From: Salinithrix halophila
GTDB lineage: Bacteria > Bacillota > Bacilli > Thermoactinomycetales > DSM-45169
Direction: 5' to 3'
Assembly (NCBI RefSeq): GCF_042650125.1
Contig: NZ_JBHSAP010000018.1
Span: 1-64,000 of the forward strand
Length of the DNA: 64,000 bases
The stretch's first letter is position 1. Every line of letters begins with the position of its first letter. Shown one piece after another: positions 32,924 to 42,145 of the stretch. The notes under the pieces are model-generated. The model searched no databases and was not told where the DNA came from. It was given only the letters and a program-made list of their open reading frames with translations. The translations under genes were made by a program, and so were the position numbers.

Positions 32924-33577
32924 TCATCGTTTTTCCGTAGCTACGAACCATAGTTGCAGGGACTCCACATTTCCTGCGGGGTCGGTCTCCGTTTGGGTGT
33001 GGAGCCGTTGTTCGAGGATGTGGTAGTTTGGTTCTAAGATCTCATGTAATTCCCTTTCCGTATAGAAGTGTAAGGGTTTTGACTCGTGCTTGATGAAGGT
33101 GTTTGGTTCTACCTCTTGTCCGATGCCATAGTTGTTGGGGTCTGAGGTGGAAATGCAAGAAAAGATGAAGATTCCGGTCTGTCTGAGAAGGCTGGTTAGG
33201 TTTTGCAGGAGTTGGGCTCGTTGGTCCTTGAGGAAGAGATGGATGACATTGGACAAATACACCGCATCAAATGGATGTCCTTTCAACCGGTACTCATAGA
33301 ACAGATCCCCTTGGAAAAAGCGGATATCCACTCCTTCTCGGGCCGCCCATTTTTTAGCATGGTCGATGGATACATCGGATAGGTCGAAGGCTGTAACGGT
33401 GAATCCTTGTTGAGCAAAGTACATGGCATTTCGTCCGTAGCCGCATCCGGGGACCAGTACGCTTTTTACGCCTGCTCGTTGGAAAAAAGGCAGTGCATCG
33501 GTTGCCGAAGGGCAAGGCTCGTCGCCCCAAACTCGTCCCTGTTCATAGCGTTGGTTCCAATATGTTTGAGGGTTCAA
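32924..33577 (-). CDS. Class I SAM-dependent methyltransferase (TehB-like)
   Basis: 217 residues from TTG, with AAAGGAG 9 bases upstream. Motif I VLVPGCGYGRNAMYFA, then TVTAFDLSDVSI and DAVYLSNVIHLF. The start YWNQRYEQGRVWGDEPCPS resembles tellurite-type and thiopurine-type methyltransferases. Single gene; substrate unknown. Confidence 0.85.
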   Translation of the reverse strand: MNPQTYWNQRYEQGRVWGDEPCPSATDALPFFQRAGVKSVLVPGCGYGRNAMYFAQQGFTVTAFDLSDVSIDHAKKWAAREGVDIRFFQGDLFYEYRLKGHPFDAVYLSNVIHLFLKDQRAQLLQNLTSLLRQTGIFIFSCISTSDPNNYGIGQEVEPNTFIKHESKPLHFYTERELHEILEPNYHILEQRLHTQTETDPAGNVESLQLWFVATEKR

Positions 33578-33957
33578 ATGAATCGTCTCCTTTACCGCTT
33601 TTGATTTTCTAATAGTCTATCAACTAGCGGCCTCTTTACTAGTCAGAGCTGAACGTGCAAGGGACGGTTAATCATCACCTAGCAAAAAGTATAATGGATA
33701 CGGGTGGGCAACTGGTTCGATCGTGGGGGTTACGCCAGAAATTGGCTCAATCATAGCAAAAGAGGTTTTCTCTTGTCCACCCCGCATTTAAAAAGGTGGT
33801 TTGGAATTTGGCTTTTTTATAGATTGGACCGTACAAAGAAAAAAGTCCTCCATGTATTGGTTTGTATCAGCTAATTTAGTGTGGTGTGATTCCACGTGAA
33901 ATGTTGAATATTATGAGCAAAGAAGTCATCAAAAAACATAAGTGATGAGGTGATGGG
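33578..33957. other. Intergenic stretch without an assignable gene
   Basis: No frame with both a ribosome site and protein-like composition was found on either strand. A possible -10 (TATAAT) occurs near 33693. Confidence 0.4.
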
Positions 33958-34359
33958 ATGAATATCCCCGTTTTGATTGCAGCTATATTGAGTGGACTCG
34001 CTTTTATTGCGCACACGTTTGTGGGAGACAGAGAAATCAAGATGATAAAGCCAGAGGATACACAGAATGATGGCCATAACAAAGTAGAGAAATGGACAAT
34101 GTCTCGTTGTGGATGGCATTGGATTAGTTTTGACTTGTTGGCTACGTCTACCTTATTATTTCTCATCGTTTTCACGAGTGTCATTATTCATGAACAGTTT
34201 CTACTTACCATATTAGGCATTTACTATTTGGGCTATGGAACTGTATGGCTTATAACAATCACGGTATCCCAGTCGTTTCCCAACAACTATGTGCGGTTAT
34301 GGCAGTGGGGCCTTTTATATACGATCGGTGGTTTGATTTTCTGGGGGATCTCTATTTGA
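33958..34359 (+). CDS. Small integral membrane protein
   Basis: 133 residues with about four membrane helices: IPVLIAAILSGLAFIAHTF, LLATSTLLFLIVFTSVII, LTILGIYYLGYGTVWLITI, LLYTIGGLIFWGISI. ATG after GAGGTGATGGG. A short polar loop between the first two helices holds SRCGWHWISFD. I do not recognise the family. Unlinked to its neighbours except for the small gene 45 bases downstream. Confidence 0.75.
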   Translation: MNIPVLIAAILSGLAFIAHTFVGDREIKMIKPEDTQNDGHNKVEKWTMSRCGWHWISFDLLATSTLLFLIVFTSVIIHEQFLLTILGIYYLGYGTVWLITITVSQSFPNNYVRLWQWGLLYTIGGLIFWGISI

Positions 34360-34404
34360 CGATAAATCATAAAATTAGCATTGCGGTGGAAGGAGGATTT
34401 TATC

Positions 34405-34617
34405 ATTAACGATTACACATCCCGTAGCCCGAAGCTGCAACCTCTAAGGATGGAATCCGGATGGACGGTTGGGATTAACAAATTTTGCGAGCTGGATCCC
34501 AGGGATTTGGACCCGGATGATGAGAATTGGCTTTGGCACTTTCAAGAAGATACCTTGCAGTTGATTCATGAATCTTATCACGCCTGTTTAGATTTAGGGT
34601 GGTACCCGGGGCCTTGA
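34405..34617 (+). CDS. Small hypothetical protein with a non-standard start
   Basis: About 70 residues, INDYTSRSPKLQPLRMESGW then TVGINKFCELDP... ending LGWYPGP. A perfect AAGGAGG (34390-34396) lies 5 bases before ATC and 8 bases before ATT, but no ATG, GTG or TTG is at the right place. A TTG at 34381 is in frame but lies in front of the ribosome site. The acidic, Trp-rich protein has no recognised family. The ATT at 34405 is my best start. Confidence 0.45.
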   Translation: MNDYTSRSPKLQPLRMESGWTVGINKFCELDPRDLDPDDENWLWHFQEDTLQLIHESYHACLDLGWYPGP

Positions 34618-34696
34618 ACGGCGCAAACGGGTTGGTCAGTCATAAAGTGGTTGACGGGGTTTCTTAAACCGATTAACAACTCAACTCCCCCCATAA

Positions 34697-34730
34697 CAAA
34701 CGCCCAGAGAGAAAACTCTCTGGGCGTTTG
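34697..34730. terminator. Bidirectional terminator
   Basis: CAAACGCCCAGAGAG pairs with CTCTCTGGGCGTTTG, perfect 15-bp arms. Confidence 0.8.
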
Positions 34731-34817
34731 TGTTTCTCAGGCTTCTCTTATAAACCGGTCAGGAGATGGAAATAAAAGAATGAAGGCCGTCAAAAGGGTG
34801 AAAGGGGGGTGGCGTTG

Positions 34818-36128
34818 ATGAAGTTTTGGATTGGTTTGAGGCAAAAATTCTGGTTCCTTCCGATTCTGTTTAGCTTGCTGGCGTTGTTGGCTGCTTATCT
34901 TACGGTGGAGTTGGACAGGATTTTGACGTTGGAGCAGAAACGGATGTGGTTTTTTCAAGCGTTGCTCACGGACATTGATTTGGCGAAGATCATTTTAAGT
35001 TCGCTGGCTGTGGCCATCTTTACCATGATCACCATTACTTTTTCGTCCATCATGGTGGTGCTGACCACTTACACGGCGCAATATTCGCCGCGCACATTGC
35101 AAAATTTTATATCGAACCGGATTACGCAGCGGGTACTGGGGGTGTTTGTTGCCGGATTCATCTATACCTTGTTCATTTTGCTGTTTTTGAACCGGACACA
35201 AGCGAAAGTCTTGTTGATCACGCCGACTTTTGCGGTCAATATCGCGATTGCGTGTCTCGCTTTTTTTGTCTATTTCATTCATCATGTGGCTTCCTGGATC
35301 CAGGTGAATAACTTGATCAGCCAGTTGACAGAACGAACGCTTCACAGTATGGCTTCCCATTTTGATACCGTGTTAGGAGAGGAAAGTCCCCCTGAAAATA
35401 TGGACCTGCTCTTCCACAAAACCGATCTTCAACCGGTGACCGCCCAGGATTCGGGATATATTCAGTACATCGATGTGGCGGGCATGATCCGGACCGCTGC
35501 GAGGGATGACGCGGTGATCCTGATGGAGAAGTCCGTCGGGGATTTTGTGACGAAAGGGGCCAAGATCTTTTCTTACCGGAGATTCTCCGAAAGAGAGGTC
35601 AAGGCGCAGGAGTTTCTGGATTTAATTGTGTTGGGAAATGAGCGAACCGCGGTCCAAGATATTGAATTCGGACTGCATCAGTTGGTGGAAATTGCTCTTC
35701 GTGCCGTATCCCCGGGGATTAACGATCCTCATACGGCTGTGAACTGCATCAACCGGATCGGGACGATTTTAACCACGTTGAGCAGGTATTCGATTAACCG
35801 GCCGTATCATTACGGTAGGGATCGACAATTACGGCTGATTCTTCGCTTACAATCCTTTTCCTATTATGTGTACAAAAGTTTTTATCAGATTCGGCACTAT
35901 GCTTCCGGTGACCTTACCGTCATGGAAGGAATCATTACTGCCTTGCAAATGATTGCCGAGGCAGGACCTCCCCATAACAAAGAAACGATCTGGGACTTCA
36001 GCCGGTATATCACGGAAGGGATCAATACTTCCGACTTGATGGACTGGGACAAATATTATCTCAATCAGCGACTGCGGCATTTGGCTGTGACCACTGGGTT
36101 TGAAACGGCATATCGTCCCCTTAAGTAA
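34818..36128 (+). CDS. DUF2254 membrane protein
   Basis: 436 residues from the ATG at 34818 (GTG at 34809 is also in frame); AAAGGGGGG upstream. Four membrane helices lie in the first ~170 residues, including LVFSLLALLAAYLTV-like and IILSSLAVAIFTMITITFSS, with FSSIMVVLTTYTAQYSPRTL after the second. A large soluble part follows, with SGYIQYIDVAGM and the conserved ALRAVSPGINDPHTAVNCI. This pattern is DUF2254; function unknown. Confidence 0.88.
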   Translation: MKFWIGLRQKFWFLPILFSLLALLAAYLTVELDRILTLEQKRMWFFQALLTDIDLAKIILSSLAVAIFTMITITFSSIMVVLTTYTAQYSPRTLQNFISNRITQRVLGVFVAGFIYTLFILLFLNRTQAKVLLITPTFAVNIAIACLAFFVYFIHHVASWIQVNNLISQLTERTLHSMASHFDTVLGEESPPENMDLLFHKTDLQPVTAQDSGYIQYIDVAGMIRTAARDDAVILMEKSVGDFVTKGAKIFSYRRFSEREVKAQEFLDLIVLGNERTAVQDIEFGLHQLVEIALRAVSPGINDPHTAVNCINRIGTILTTLSRYSINRPYHYGRDRQLRLILRLQSFSYYVYKSFYQIRHYASGDLTVMEGIITALQMIAEAGPPHNKETIWDFSRYITEGINTSDLMDWDKYYLNQRLRHLAVTTGFETAYRPLK

Positions 36129-36297
36129 GGTTGATCGGTGAACGGAAGCCCTTTTTCTGGGGAGTAAGGGTGCAACATGCTTCCTGCTTGTTTTTTCCAT
36201 AGCGTCGAGTAGATGGATTCGTTAGACTGAAAGTTAAGTGATTGGGTAGTAACCCTACGCAACTTAGATATGGGCCATTTGAGCGGGGTGTAAGCAG

Positions 36298-37119
36298 ATG
36301 TTTTTTCTTCGGCAATTACTTTCTTTTAGTTATCAGCAAGCGTTGTCTTGTATCTTTCCTGCTTTGATTTTTTTAACACTCGCTGTGTCGAAAGAAATCG
36401 AGATGCCATGGATTCATCGCTATGACTTTATTTTACTGGTTTGTATCGTCGTTCAATTCGGAATGCTCTATACAGGGATGGAAACGAAGGATGAATTAAA
36501 AGTTGTGATGGTTTTTCATTTGATCGGCCTCCTGCTAGAACTATATAAGGTGCATATGGGATCATGGGCCTATCCGGAGGAAGCCTGGACCAAAGTTTTG
36601 GGCGTTCCCTTGTATAGTGGTTTTATGTACGCCAGCGTGGCCAGTTATCTGTGCCAAGCTTGGCGGAGATTTCACCTTCGCATCTGCCATTGGCCGAGGT
36701 GGATGGTAAATGTTCTCCTCGGAGCGGCGATCTATCTCAACTTTTTTACCCACCATTACTTATATGATTTCCGTTGGGTTCTGACAGCGCTGATTTTTGT
36801 CGTTTACTTCAAAACCTATGTCACCTACCACCTCAACGGGATAACGTACCGCATGCCGATGGCGCTATCCTACCTGTTAATCGGTTTCTTTATCTGGGTG
36901 GCGGAGAATATCGCGACATTTTTTGGCGCATGGCAATACCCGGATCAACAAAAAACGTGGAACTGGGTCGGTGTAGAGAAAATCAGCTCCTGGTTTTTGT
37001 TGGTGATTATCAGTGTGATTATTGTGGCGCAGTTAAAGCATATCAAGGAATCCTTGACCAACAAATCATTGGAAGGTCCAGAGAACCAGGTTTCAGAAAA
37101 AACCACCTTCTACTCCTAA
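36298..37119 (+). CDS. DUF817 membrane protein
   Basis: 273 residues, about eight membrane helices, with conserved YKVHMGSWAYPEEAWTK and WVAENIATFFGAWQYPDQ, which identify DUF817. Function unknown. Weak ribosome site. Alone between DUF2254 and the CHRD gene on the same strand. Confidence 0.85.
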   Translation: MFFLRQLLSFSYQQALSCIFPALIFLTLAVSKEIEMPWIHRYDFILLVCIVVQFGMLYTGMETKDELKVVMVFHLIGLLLELYKVHMGSWAYPEEAWTKVLGVPLYSGFMYASVASYLCQAWRRFHLRICHWPRWMVNVLLGAAIYLNFFTHHYLYDFRWVLTALIFVVYFKTYVTYHLNGITYRMPMALSYLLIGFFIWVAENIATFFGAWQYPDQQKTWNWVGVEKISSWFLLVIISVIIVAQLKHIKESLTNKSLEGPENQVSEKTTFYS

Positions 37120-37194
37120 TTTCCGCATGTACCGTTTCAACTGAGAGATTCATTGAATAACCTATCGGAAAATCTCTCTTGAGGAAGTTGAGCC

Positions 37195-37602
37195 ATGCGG
37201 GAATTTTTTGCAGTGTTAAGTGGCAAGGAAGAAGTTCCCCCCGTCCAAACTGGGGCCTTTGGGTTCCTTCAGTTAAAAGGTAATGAGAGTCATACTCAAC
37301 TGTGGTATCGGTTAAAGGTGTTTCATCTTCGTAAGTTTACCCAAGCCCACCTTCATCTGGCTCCCCGTGGCGAAAACGGTCCTATCGTGGCATTTCTATT
37401 CGGCCGTACTGTACCGGGAATCAGTGTAACCAAAGGGCGGGTTACGGGTACGATACAAAGCGGGGATCTCGTCGGCCCCCTGCAAGGGATGACCATCACC
37501 GACCTGGTCCGCCAAATCCGCCAGGGTAATATTTATGGGAATGCTCATACGGAGCAGAATCCAAGCGGGGAGATCCGCGGGCAAGTTCGTCCCCTCCGAT
37601 GA
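37195..37602 (+). CDS. CHRD-domain protein
   Basis: 135 residues, nearly all one CHRD domain: FAVLSGKEEVPPVQTGAFG, then AHLHLAPRGENGPIVAFLF and the end IYGNAHTEQNPSGEIRGQV. CHRD domains occur in chordin and in many bacterial surface proteins; their ligand is unknown. There is no signal peptide here, which is unusual for the family. Terminator follows. Confidence 0.88.
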   Translation: MREFFAVLSGKEEVPPVQTGAFGFLQLKGNESHTQLWYRLKVFHLRKFTQAHLHLAPRGENGPIVAFLFGRTVPGISVTKGRVTGTIQSGDLVGPLQGMTITDLVRQIRQGNIYGNAHTEQNPSGEIRGQVRPLR

Positions 37603-37633
37603 TTCGAAAGACGGCGAAGCCAATTCCCATCTA

Positions 37634-37667
37634 TAAAAAAAGCCCCTTTTGATTAGGGGCTTTTTTT
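37634..37667. terminator. Bidirectional terminator
   Basis: AAAAAAAGCCCCT pairs with AGGGGCTTTTTTT, between convergent genes. Confidence 0.85.
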
Positions 37668-37681
37668 ATGTGATCGACTCT

Positions 37682-40015
37682 TTAATGAAAGTTGAACAGA
37701 TTGGGGAAATCTTCATCTTTCGGTTTTTCTTCTTTCTTCTCCTTCTTGTCTTCGTTGTCTTTTTCTTTTTGCTTTGGATATTCGATTTCCACCTTGACAC
37801 CGTTGGAGATCCGTTTATCGTCCTCGTCTTGAGGGCCAGTGGTTACGACTCGATAATAAAGGGTTTGGGGTTGTGCCAGTTTTTTTAGATCGGGTTGGTC
37901 GGTGAACGATCCTTCGGTGGTCGTGTCAACGGACTCCCAGTGTCGGCGGTCTGCAGAACGCTCTACATGGTATTTTGCTCGGTTATCATAGTCCTTCCAT
38001 TGCAGGGTGATCGATTGCTCTTGTGGGTCGTATCCGGCTAAGGATACACGGACGGCCTTGAGGACAAAAGGAGGCACCGGTTCGGGGACGCCGGGGTTTT
38101 CGAACCGACTGGCCGTTTCATTTGCCATGGCAGTTTTCATTACTTCTTTAAACAATCCGGCGGGAATTTCTCCATCGGAAAGACGGCCTTTTCCGTCGGT
38201 CTGGAAAACCGTCGAAGCCATGACGTATTGGTTCGTATACCCGACAAACCAAGCTTCCCGTTCAAGGGAGGAGGTACCCGTTTGACCGGCTACTTCATGC
38301 CCCGGGAGTTGTGCGGGTCGTCCGGTTCCCTTCATGACATTGTAACGGAGAATCCTTGTCATGTAATAGGCGGTTTTCTTATTGATAGGCTGTTTTTTTA
38401 TCGGTTCCTTTTTCTTTAGCGTTAAGGCTCCTTGCTTGATTTTCCGGATACCATGGGCTTGGATCATGGTTCCGTTGTTGGCGAAAGCGGCATAGGATTG
38501 TGCCATTTGGAGGGTGTTCATGCCGTTTTTGAACGAGCCCCGGGACAGAGCGGCCACGGATAGCTTTTCGTCTTTTTGCAGGGAAATTCCGAACCGTTCT
38601 GCGTATTTAGTTGCGGTTTGAATCCCGAGCCGATTCATCATCAGCCAGGCGGGAGGCACATTAAGTGATTTAGCTACCGCGTCCTTCATAGCCAGGACAC
38701 CGTAGGAAGTCCCCTGTTTGTTAGCCGGTTTCCATGCCCCCAGCTGAAAGTTGGGAGGATCTTTGACCCCGGTGTATTCGGTATAGGAGTTTTCCTGAAT
38801 GAGCGGCGCATAGACAAGCAGGGGACGGATGACGGACCCTGGTTGGATGTGGGTGAGGGAACGGAGAGGATAACCGGTTCCCATGTAGTAACGCCCTCCC
38901 GCCAGAGCCACGATATTTCCTGTTTTGGGGTCTAGAATGGTTGCCCCGGCATCCAACGTTTTCTGCTGCTGATAGAAGGCGTTATCTTTGAGCGTTTCTT
39001 CGATCTTGGTTTGGATTTGGGGATCCAGGCTGGTGTAGATGTCGTAACCGCCGGTGGTGATTTCCGTTTCCTCTAGTCCGAACCGCTCTTTCGCTTCTGT
39101 CAACACATATTGTTTGTAGGGAGTATACTGACCTTTTGGTAAATGCTTATCCAAATATTCCTTTTTGATCCCCAGAGGGCGTTTTTGATAGATTTCTTTC
39201 TCCTTCTTTGTGATGATCCCTTCTCTGGCCATGATCATGAGAACGGTATTGCGACGCTTTTTTGCCTTTTTTGGATGCAGATAGGGATTATAGGTGGTCG
39301 TTGCCTTGGGGAGCCCGGCTAACAGCGCGACTTCATGGGGTTGCAATTTTTCTTTGGTCAGGTCTTTGTCAAAATAGATTTTGGCCGCCATCTTCACCCC
39401 CATGACCTGGTTTCCGAAGGTGATATTGTTCAGATAGGCTTGTAAAATCTGTTCCTTTGAGTATTTATCCTCTAGATTTTTGGCGACGACTATTTCTGTC
39501 AACTTTCTGATCATGGTTTTGTTCCGGTTTTCCAGAATCGAAGTGCGAGCGACTTGCATCGTGATGGTGCTGGCACCTTCTGCTTTTTCCATCTCTAGGA
39601 CGTTTCGGAACAACGCACGGTAAAACCCTTGGTAGTCGATGCCGTCATGTTGGTAGAACCGCTTATCTTCCACGGCGACAAAGGTTTGAGTGAGCAATTT
39701 TTTCGATGAAATCTTTTTAAGGGAAACGTACTCCCGATTGGGGCCGATTCGACCGATGATCCGGTCGTTCCGGTCGTATATATTGGAAGCCGATTGGATC
39801 TTGTCCATCTTTTTTAAAGGAATGGAGTCTGCGGAAACAACAAGGTAGGTGGCACTTGTCAGCGCGAGACAAACAGAGAGTCCCACCCCCAAAAGAATCC
39901 ACTTCAAAGCTCGCTTTCTCTTTGGGAGGGAAAAAGTATACGAACAGTTGGATAATTGGTTAAAAGATTGTATCCATTTTCTAATTCGGGATAAAATCAC
40001 AGCGATGCTTTTCAT
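37682..40015 (-). CDS. Class A penicillin-binding protein with altered transpeptidase site
   Basis: 777 residues from the ATG at 40015; a TTG 36 bases earlier is also possible. Layout: short cytoplasmic tail, one membrane anchor (WILLGVGLSVCLALTSATYL), a GT51 glycosyltransferase with EDKRFYQHDGID and GASTITMQVART, a transpeptidase domain, then a fibronectin III-like domain and an acidic/lysine tail. The glycosyltransferase motifs are intact. In the transpeptidase, SxxK reads SVIR (PGSVIRPLLVY), SxN is normal (KSLN), and KTG reads QTG (VAGQTGTSS). Both essential lysines are replaced, so it may only polymerise glycan. A CATTATA at about 40058 could be a sporulation -10, but this is weak. Confidence 0.9.
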   Translation of the reverse strand: MKSIAVILSRIRKWIQSFNQLSNCSYTFSLPKRKRALKWILLGVGLSVCLALTSATYLVVSADSIPLKKMDKIQSASNIYDRNDRIIGRIGPNREYVSLKKISSKKLLTQTFVAVEDKRFYQHDGIDYQGFYRALFRNVLEMEKAEGASTITMQVARTSILENRNKTMIRKLTEIVVAKNLEDKYSKEQILQAYLNNITFGNQVMGVKMAAKIYFDKDLTKEKLQPHEVALLAGLPKATTTYNPYLHPKKAKKRRNTVLMIMAREGIITKKEKEIYQKRPLGIKKEYLDKHLPKGQYTPYKQYVLTEAKERFGLEETEITTGGYDIYTSLDPQIQTKIEETLKDNAFYQQQKTLDAGATILDPKTGNIVALAGGRYYMGTGYPLRSLTHIQPGSVIRPLLVYAPLIQENSYTEYTGVKDPPNFQLGAWKPANKQGTSYGVLAMKDAVAKSLNVPPAWLMMNRLGIQTATKYAERFGISLQKDEKLSVAALSRGSFKNGMNTLQMAQSYAAFANNGTMIQAHGIRKIKQGALTLKKKEPIKKQPINKKTAYYMTRILRYNVMKGTGRPAQLPGHEVAGQTGTSSLEREAWFVGYTNQYVMASTVFQTDGKGRLSDGEIPAGLFKEVMKTAMANETASRFENPGVPEPVPPFVLKAVRVSLAGYDPQEQSITLQWKDYDNRAKYHVERSADRRHWESVDTTTEGSFTDQPDLKKLAQPQTLYYRVVTTGPQDEDDKRISNGVKVEIEYPKQKEKDNEDKKEKKEEKPKDEDFPNLFNFH

Positions 40016-40244
40016 TGGAATACCATAACCCCCATACTCGTAATCAAACAAATGGGTATAATGAAAGTGAATTAATATCTATCACAAATGTAGTAGATTG
40101 TCTAGGTGGACAAAATAAAAAATCAACTACCCAAAAAAAATAATTCCCCTGTGAAACACCCGATGCGCTTTATGCGTTTAAATTTTTTCACAAAGAAATT
40201 TTTATCAAGGATGATCAGTAGAAGATATCCGGGGGTGCTCCCAT

Positions 40245-40292
40245 GCTGTTTACCTCTAAGATCGGTAGTTTGGCCGAGAGGAGGTAAACAGC
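40245..40292. repeat. Perfect 12-bp inverted repeat hairpin
   Basis: GCTGTTTACCTC (40245-40256) and GAGGTAAACAGC (40281-40292), loop of 24 bases. There is no T run on either side. The rest of 40016-40499 carries only low-complexity frames without ribosome sites. Confidence 0.5.
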
Positions 40293-40499
40293 ACGGCCAG
40301 GCTGCCAATCTAACAAAAAAGCTCAGGCCAGGGGGAAACCTCCTTGCAAAAACCATTCCTCCCGGGTATTTTTTCATTTATCTCTAAATTCCTTCAATTC
40401 GCATTCCAATAACCAAAAGAACCAAATATTCTTTTGCAAGGAATTCATTTCCGTGTTATGTTATTGGTAGAATTATCAAGGGAGTGGAGGGAGATTGTT

Positions 40500-41210
40500 G
40501 TGAAAAAGTGGTTTTCTTGCTTGTCCATCCTAGTGATGATGGTCGTTGTATGGCCGACGATGGTTCATGCAAATGGGTCATCCCAAGAAGAAGAATTCTT
40601 TCGCCGAGTAAAAGTGTCCAAGCCCCAAGTCGTATATGAAGTGAAAGGTGAGGCACGGGTTTTTGAAGGAACCTATCATTATCGGGTGAAAGATGGGGAA
40701 AAAATCATCGCCAAAGGTTGGGGAACTGCTTCCGAAGGGGGGCCGGAATGGGGCGTCTTCAGCCAAACCATTCGACTTCCCAAAAGCAAAGATGCGATGA
40801 AAGCCAATTTGAAGCTGGAACTCTTTGAAGAATCGCCAAAGGATGGTTCCGAAGTGAATCGATTGGTTTTGCCGCTAAGAAATGGCATACATCAAAAGAA
40901 GAACGGTGCCTTCCGAAACATTCAGATCCATGAGCCGAAAGTAGAATACCGTGTCAGTGGTGAAGCTCGTGTGTTTGAAGGTACGTACGATTATGCGGTC
41001 AGTGATGGCCACAATTACCTGGCTAAAGGATGGGGAACAGCTTCTAAAGGAGCGCCGGAATGGGGAAAATTCAAGAAAACCATTCAAATCCCTTTGAAAA
41101 AGATGCCTGTCAACGGAACCTTAATGTTGGAGCTATATGAGCTCAGTATGGAAAATGGACAGCCCATTCATCACTCTTATGTAGTAATGGATCAGACACC
41201 CTGGAAGTAA
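40500..41210 (+). CDS. Secreted protein with two Gmad2-type Ig-like domains
   Basis: 236 residues from GTG, with GGAGGG upstream. Signal peptide KKWFSCLSILVMMVVVWPTMVHA. Two tandem copies of an ~95-residue domain follow: VKVSKPQVVYEVKGEARVFE...AKGWGTASEGGPEWG and IQIHEPKVEYRVSGEARVFE...AKGWGTASKGAPEWG. The repeat FEGTY, then GWGTAS, fits the Gmad2 (spore germination Ig-like) domain. The likely place is the cell surface or spore envelope. The two copies are alike enough to suggest internal duplication. Terminator follows. Confidence 0.82.
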   Translation: MKKWFSCLSILVMMVVVWPTMVHANGSSQEEEFFRRVKVSKPQVVYEVKGEARVFEGTYHYRVKDGEKIIAKGWGTASEGGPEWGVFSQTIRLPKSKDAMKANLKLELFEESPKDGSEVNRLVLPLRNGIHQKKNGAFRNIQIHEPKVEYRVSGEARVFEGTYDYAVSDGHNYLAKGWGTASKGAPEWGKFKKTIQIPLKKMPVNGTLMLELYELSMENGQPIHHSYVVMDQTPWK

Positions 41211-41229
41211 ATTAAATCGTTTGCTTAGG

Positions 41230-41255
41230 AAAAGCCACCTAAAGGGTGGCTTTTT
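41230..41255 (+). terminator. Intrinsic terminator
   Basis: AAAAGCCACC pairs with GGTGGCTTTT, then T. Confidence 0.85.
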
Positions 41256-41529
41256 ACATGCGAAAAATTCAGCAAATGGCGAAACGATAGGCTTCTACAG
41301 GGTGGCAGGGAGTGCGTGTGGAGTTCATAGCGGGCAAGTGATGGAAGGGATTATGAAGCATGTGAGCCATATTTTAGTTGCAGAGACTTCCGGGTTGCAG
41401 AAGCCTTGGAAAAAGGAAGGCTTTTATGTAATTGGCGGAAATAGAGTTCTCATTTATTAAATGATTGAAAGTTGATTAAGGTGGTATTATATAATATAGG
41501 GACAGACCTAATGAAGAGGGGGATTACCA

Positions 41530-41997
41530 ATGGAAAAACAACTGGATGATCAATTGACGGAAGAAATCCGTGCTTTGGTTCAGGAAGAAAATCGGAAATT
41601 GCTTATGACTTTACAGGTTTTGAGAAAAGAAAACATCAAATTTGTTTCGGCCCTGAGTGAAGGGATGGGCCAGGCCTTAAAACATTACACCAACGGGAGC
41701 CCTTCTTCCGATGCAGAAAAATCGGATGCCGATGAACCTGCTCCCATCCAATTGGTCAATACGAAAGGCATTCACAAGAAGACGATCAAAGCTGCAGAGC
41801 TGGTCGGCCAGATTCTTCAAGAACGACATGACATGCGCCTCGCGGAGATTGCGGAAGAAGTGGAGCGGCGAGGCGGGGATTTTGGGGCGAACCCGACGAT
41901 TACCATGAAGTCCATCATGAAAATCGCGCCGGCGATTAAAAAGGTGGGTCGCGGTCGATTTGCTTATGACCCGCAACAAGAAGAGGACAAGGAATAA
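41530..41997 (+). CDS. Coiled-coil protein with C-terminal winged-helix-like domain, copy 1
   Basis: 155 residues. The N-terminal half is a predicted coiled coil (LTEEIRALVQEENRKLLMTL). A variable acidic linker follows, then the C-terminal NTKGIHKKTIKAAELVGQIL, MRLAEIAEEVERRGGDFGAN and SIMKIAPAIKKVGRGRFAYD. The latter has the look of a small winged helix such as HARE-HTH or the Rok C-terminus. The same overall layout occurs in nucleoid-associated repressors of the Rok type; the function here is inference. AGAGGGGG upstream. Next to an 80% or so identical copy. Confidence 0.7.
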   Translation: MEKQLDDQLTEEIRALVQEENRKLLMTLQVLRKENIKFVSALSEGMGQALKHYTNGSPSSDAEKSDADEPAPIQLVNTKGIHKKTIKAAELVGQILQERHDMRLAEIAEEVERRGGDFGANPTITMKSIMKIAPAIKKVGRGRFAYDPQQEEDKE

Positions 41998-42145
41998 GGT
42001 TCGATCAAGGATTTGGTGGCTGGTAAAAGGAAGCCCTTTATGCAATTGACGGAAATGGAGTTCTGATTTATTAAATGATGAAAAGATGGATAAGATGGTA
42101 TTATAAATAACCAGAAACACACCGAAGGAAAAGGGGATATTACCG

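Noticed and set aside
40106..40387. 93-codon frame in the PBP-Gmad2 spacer
   Set aside because: Low-complexity Lys/Pro/Arg sequence that reads through the 12-bp hairpin; no ribosome site.
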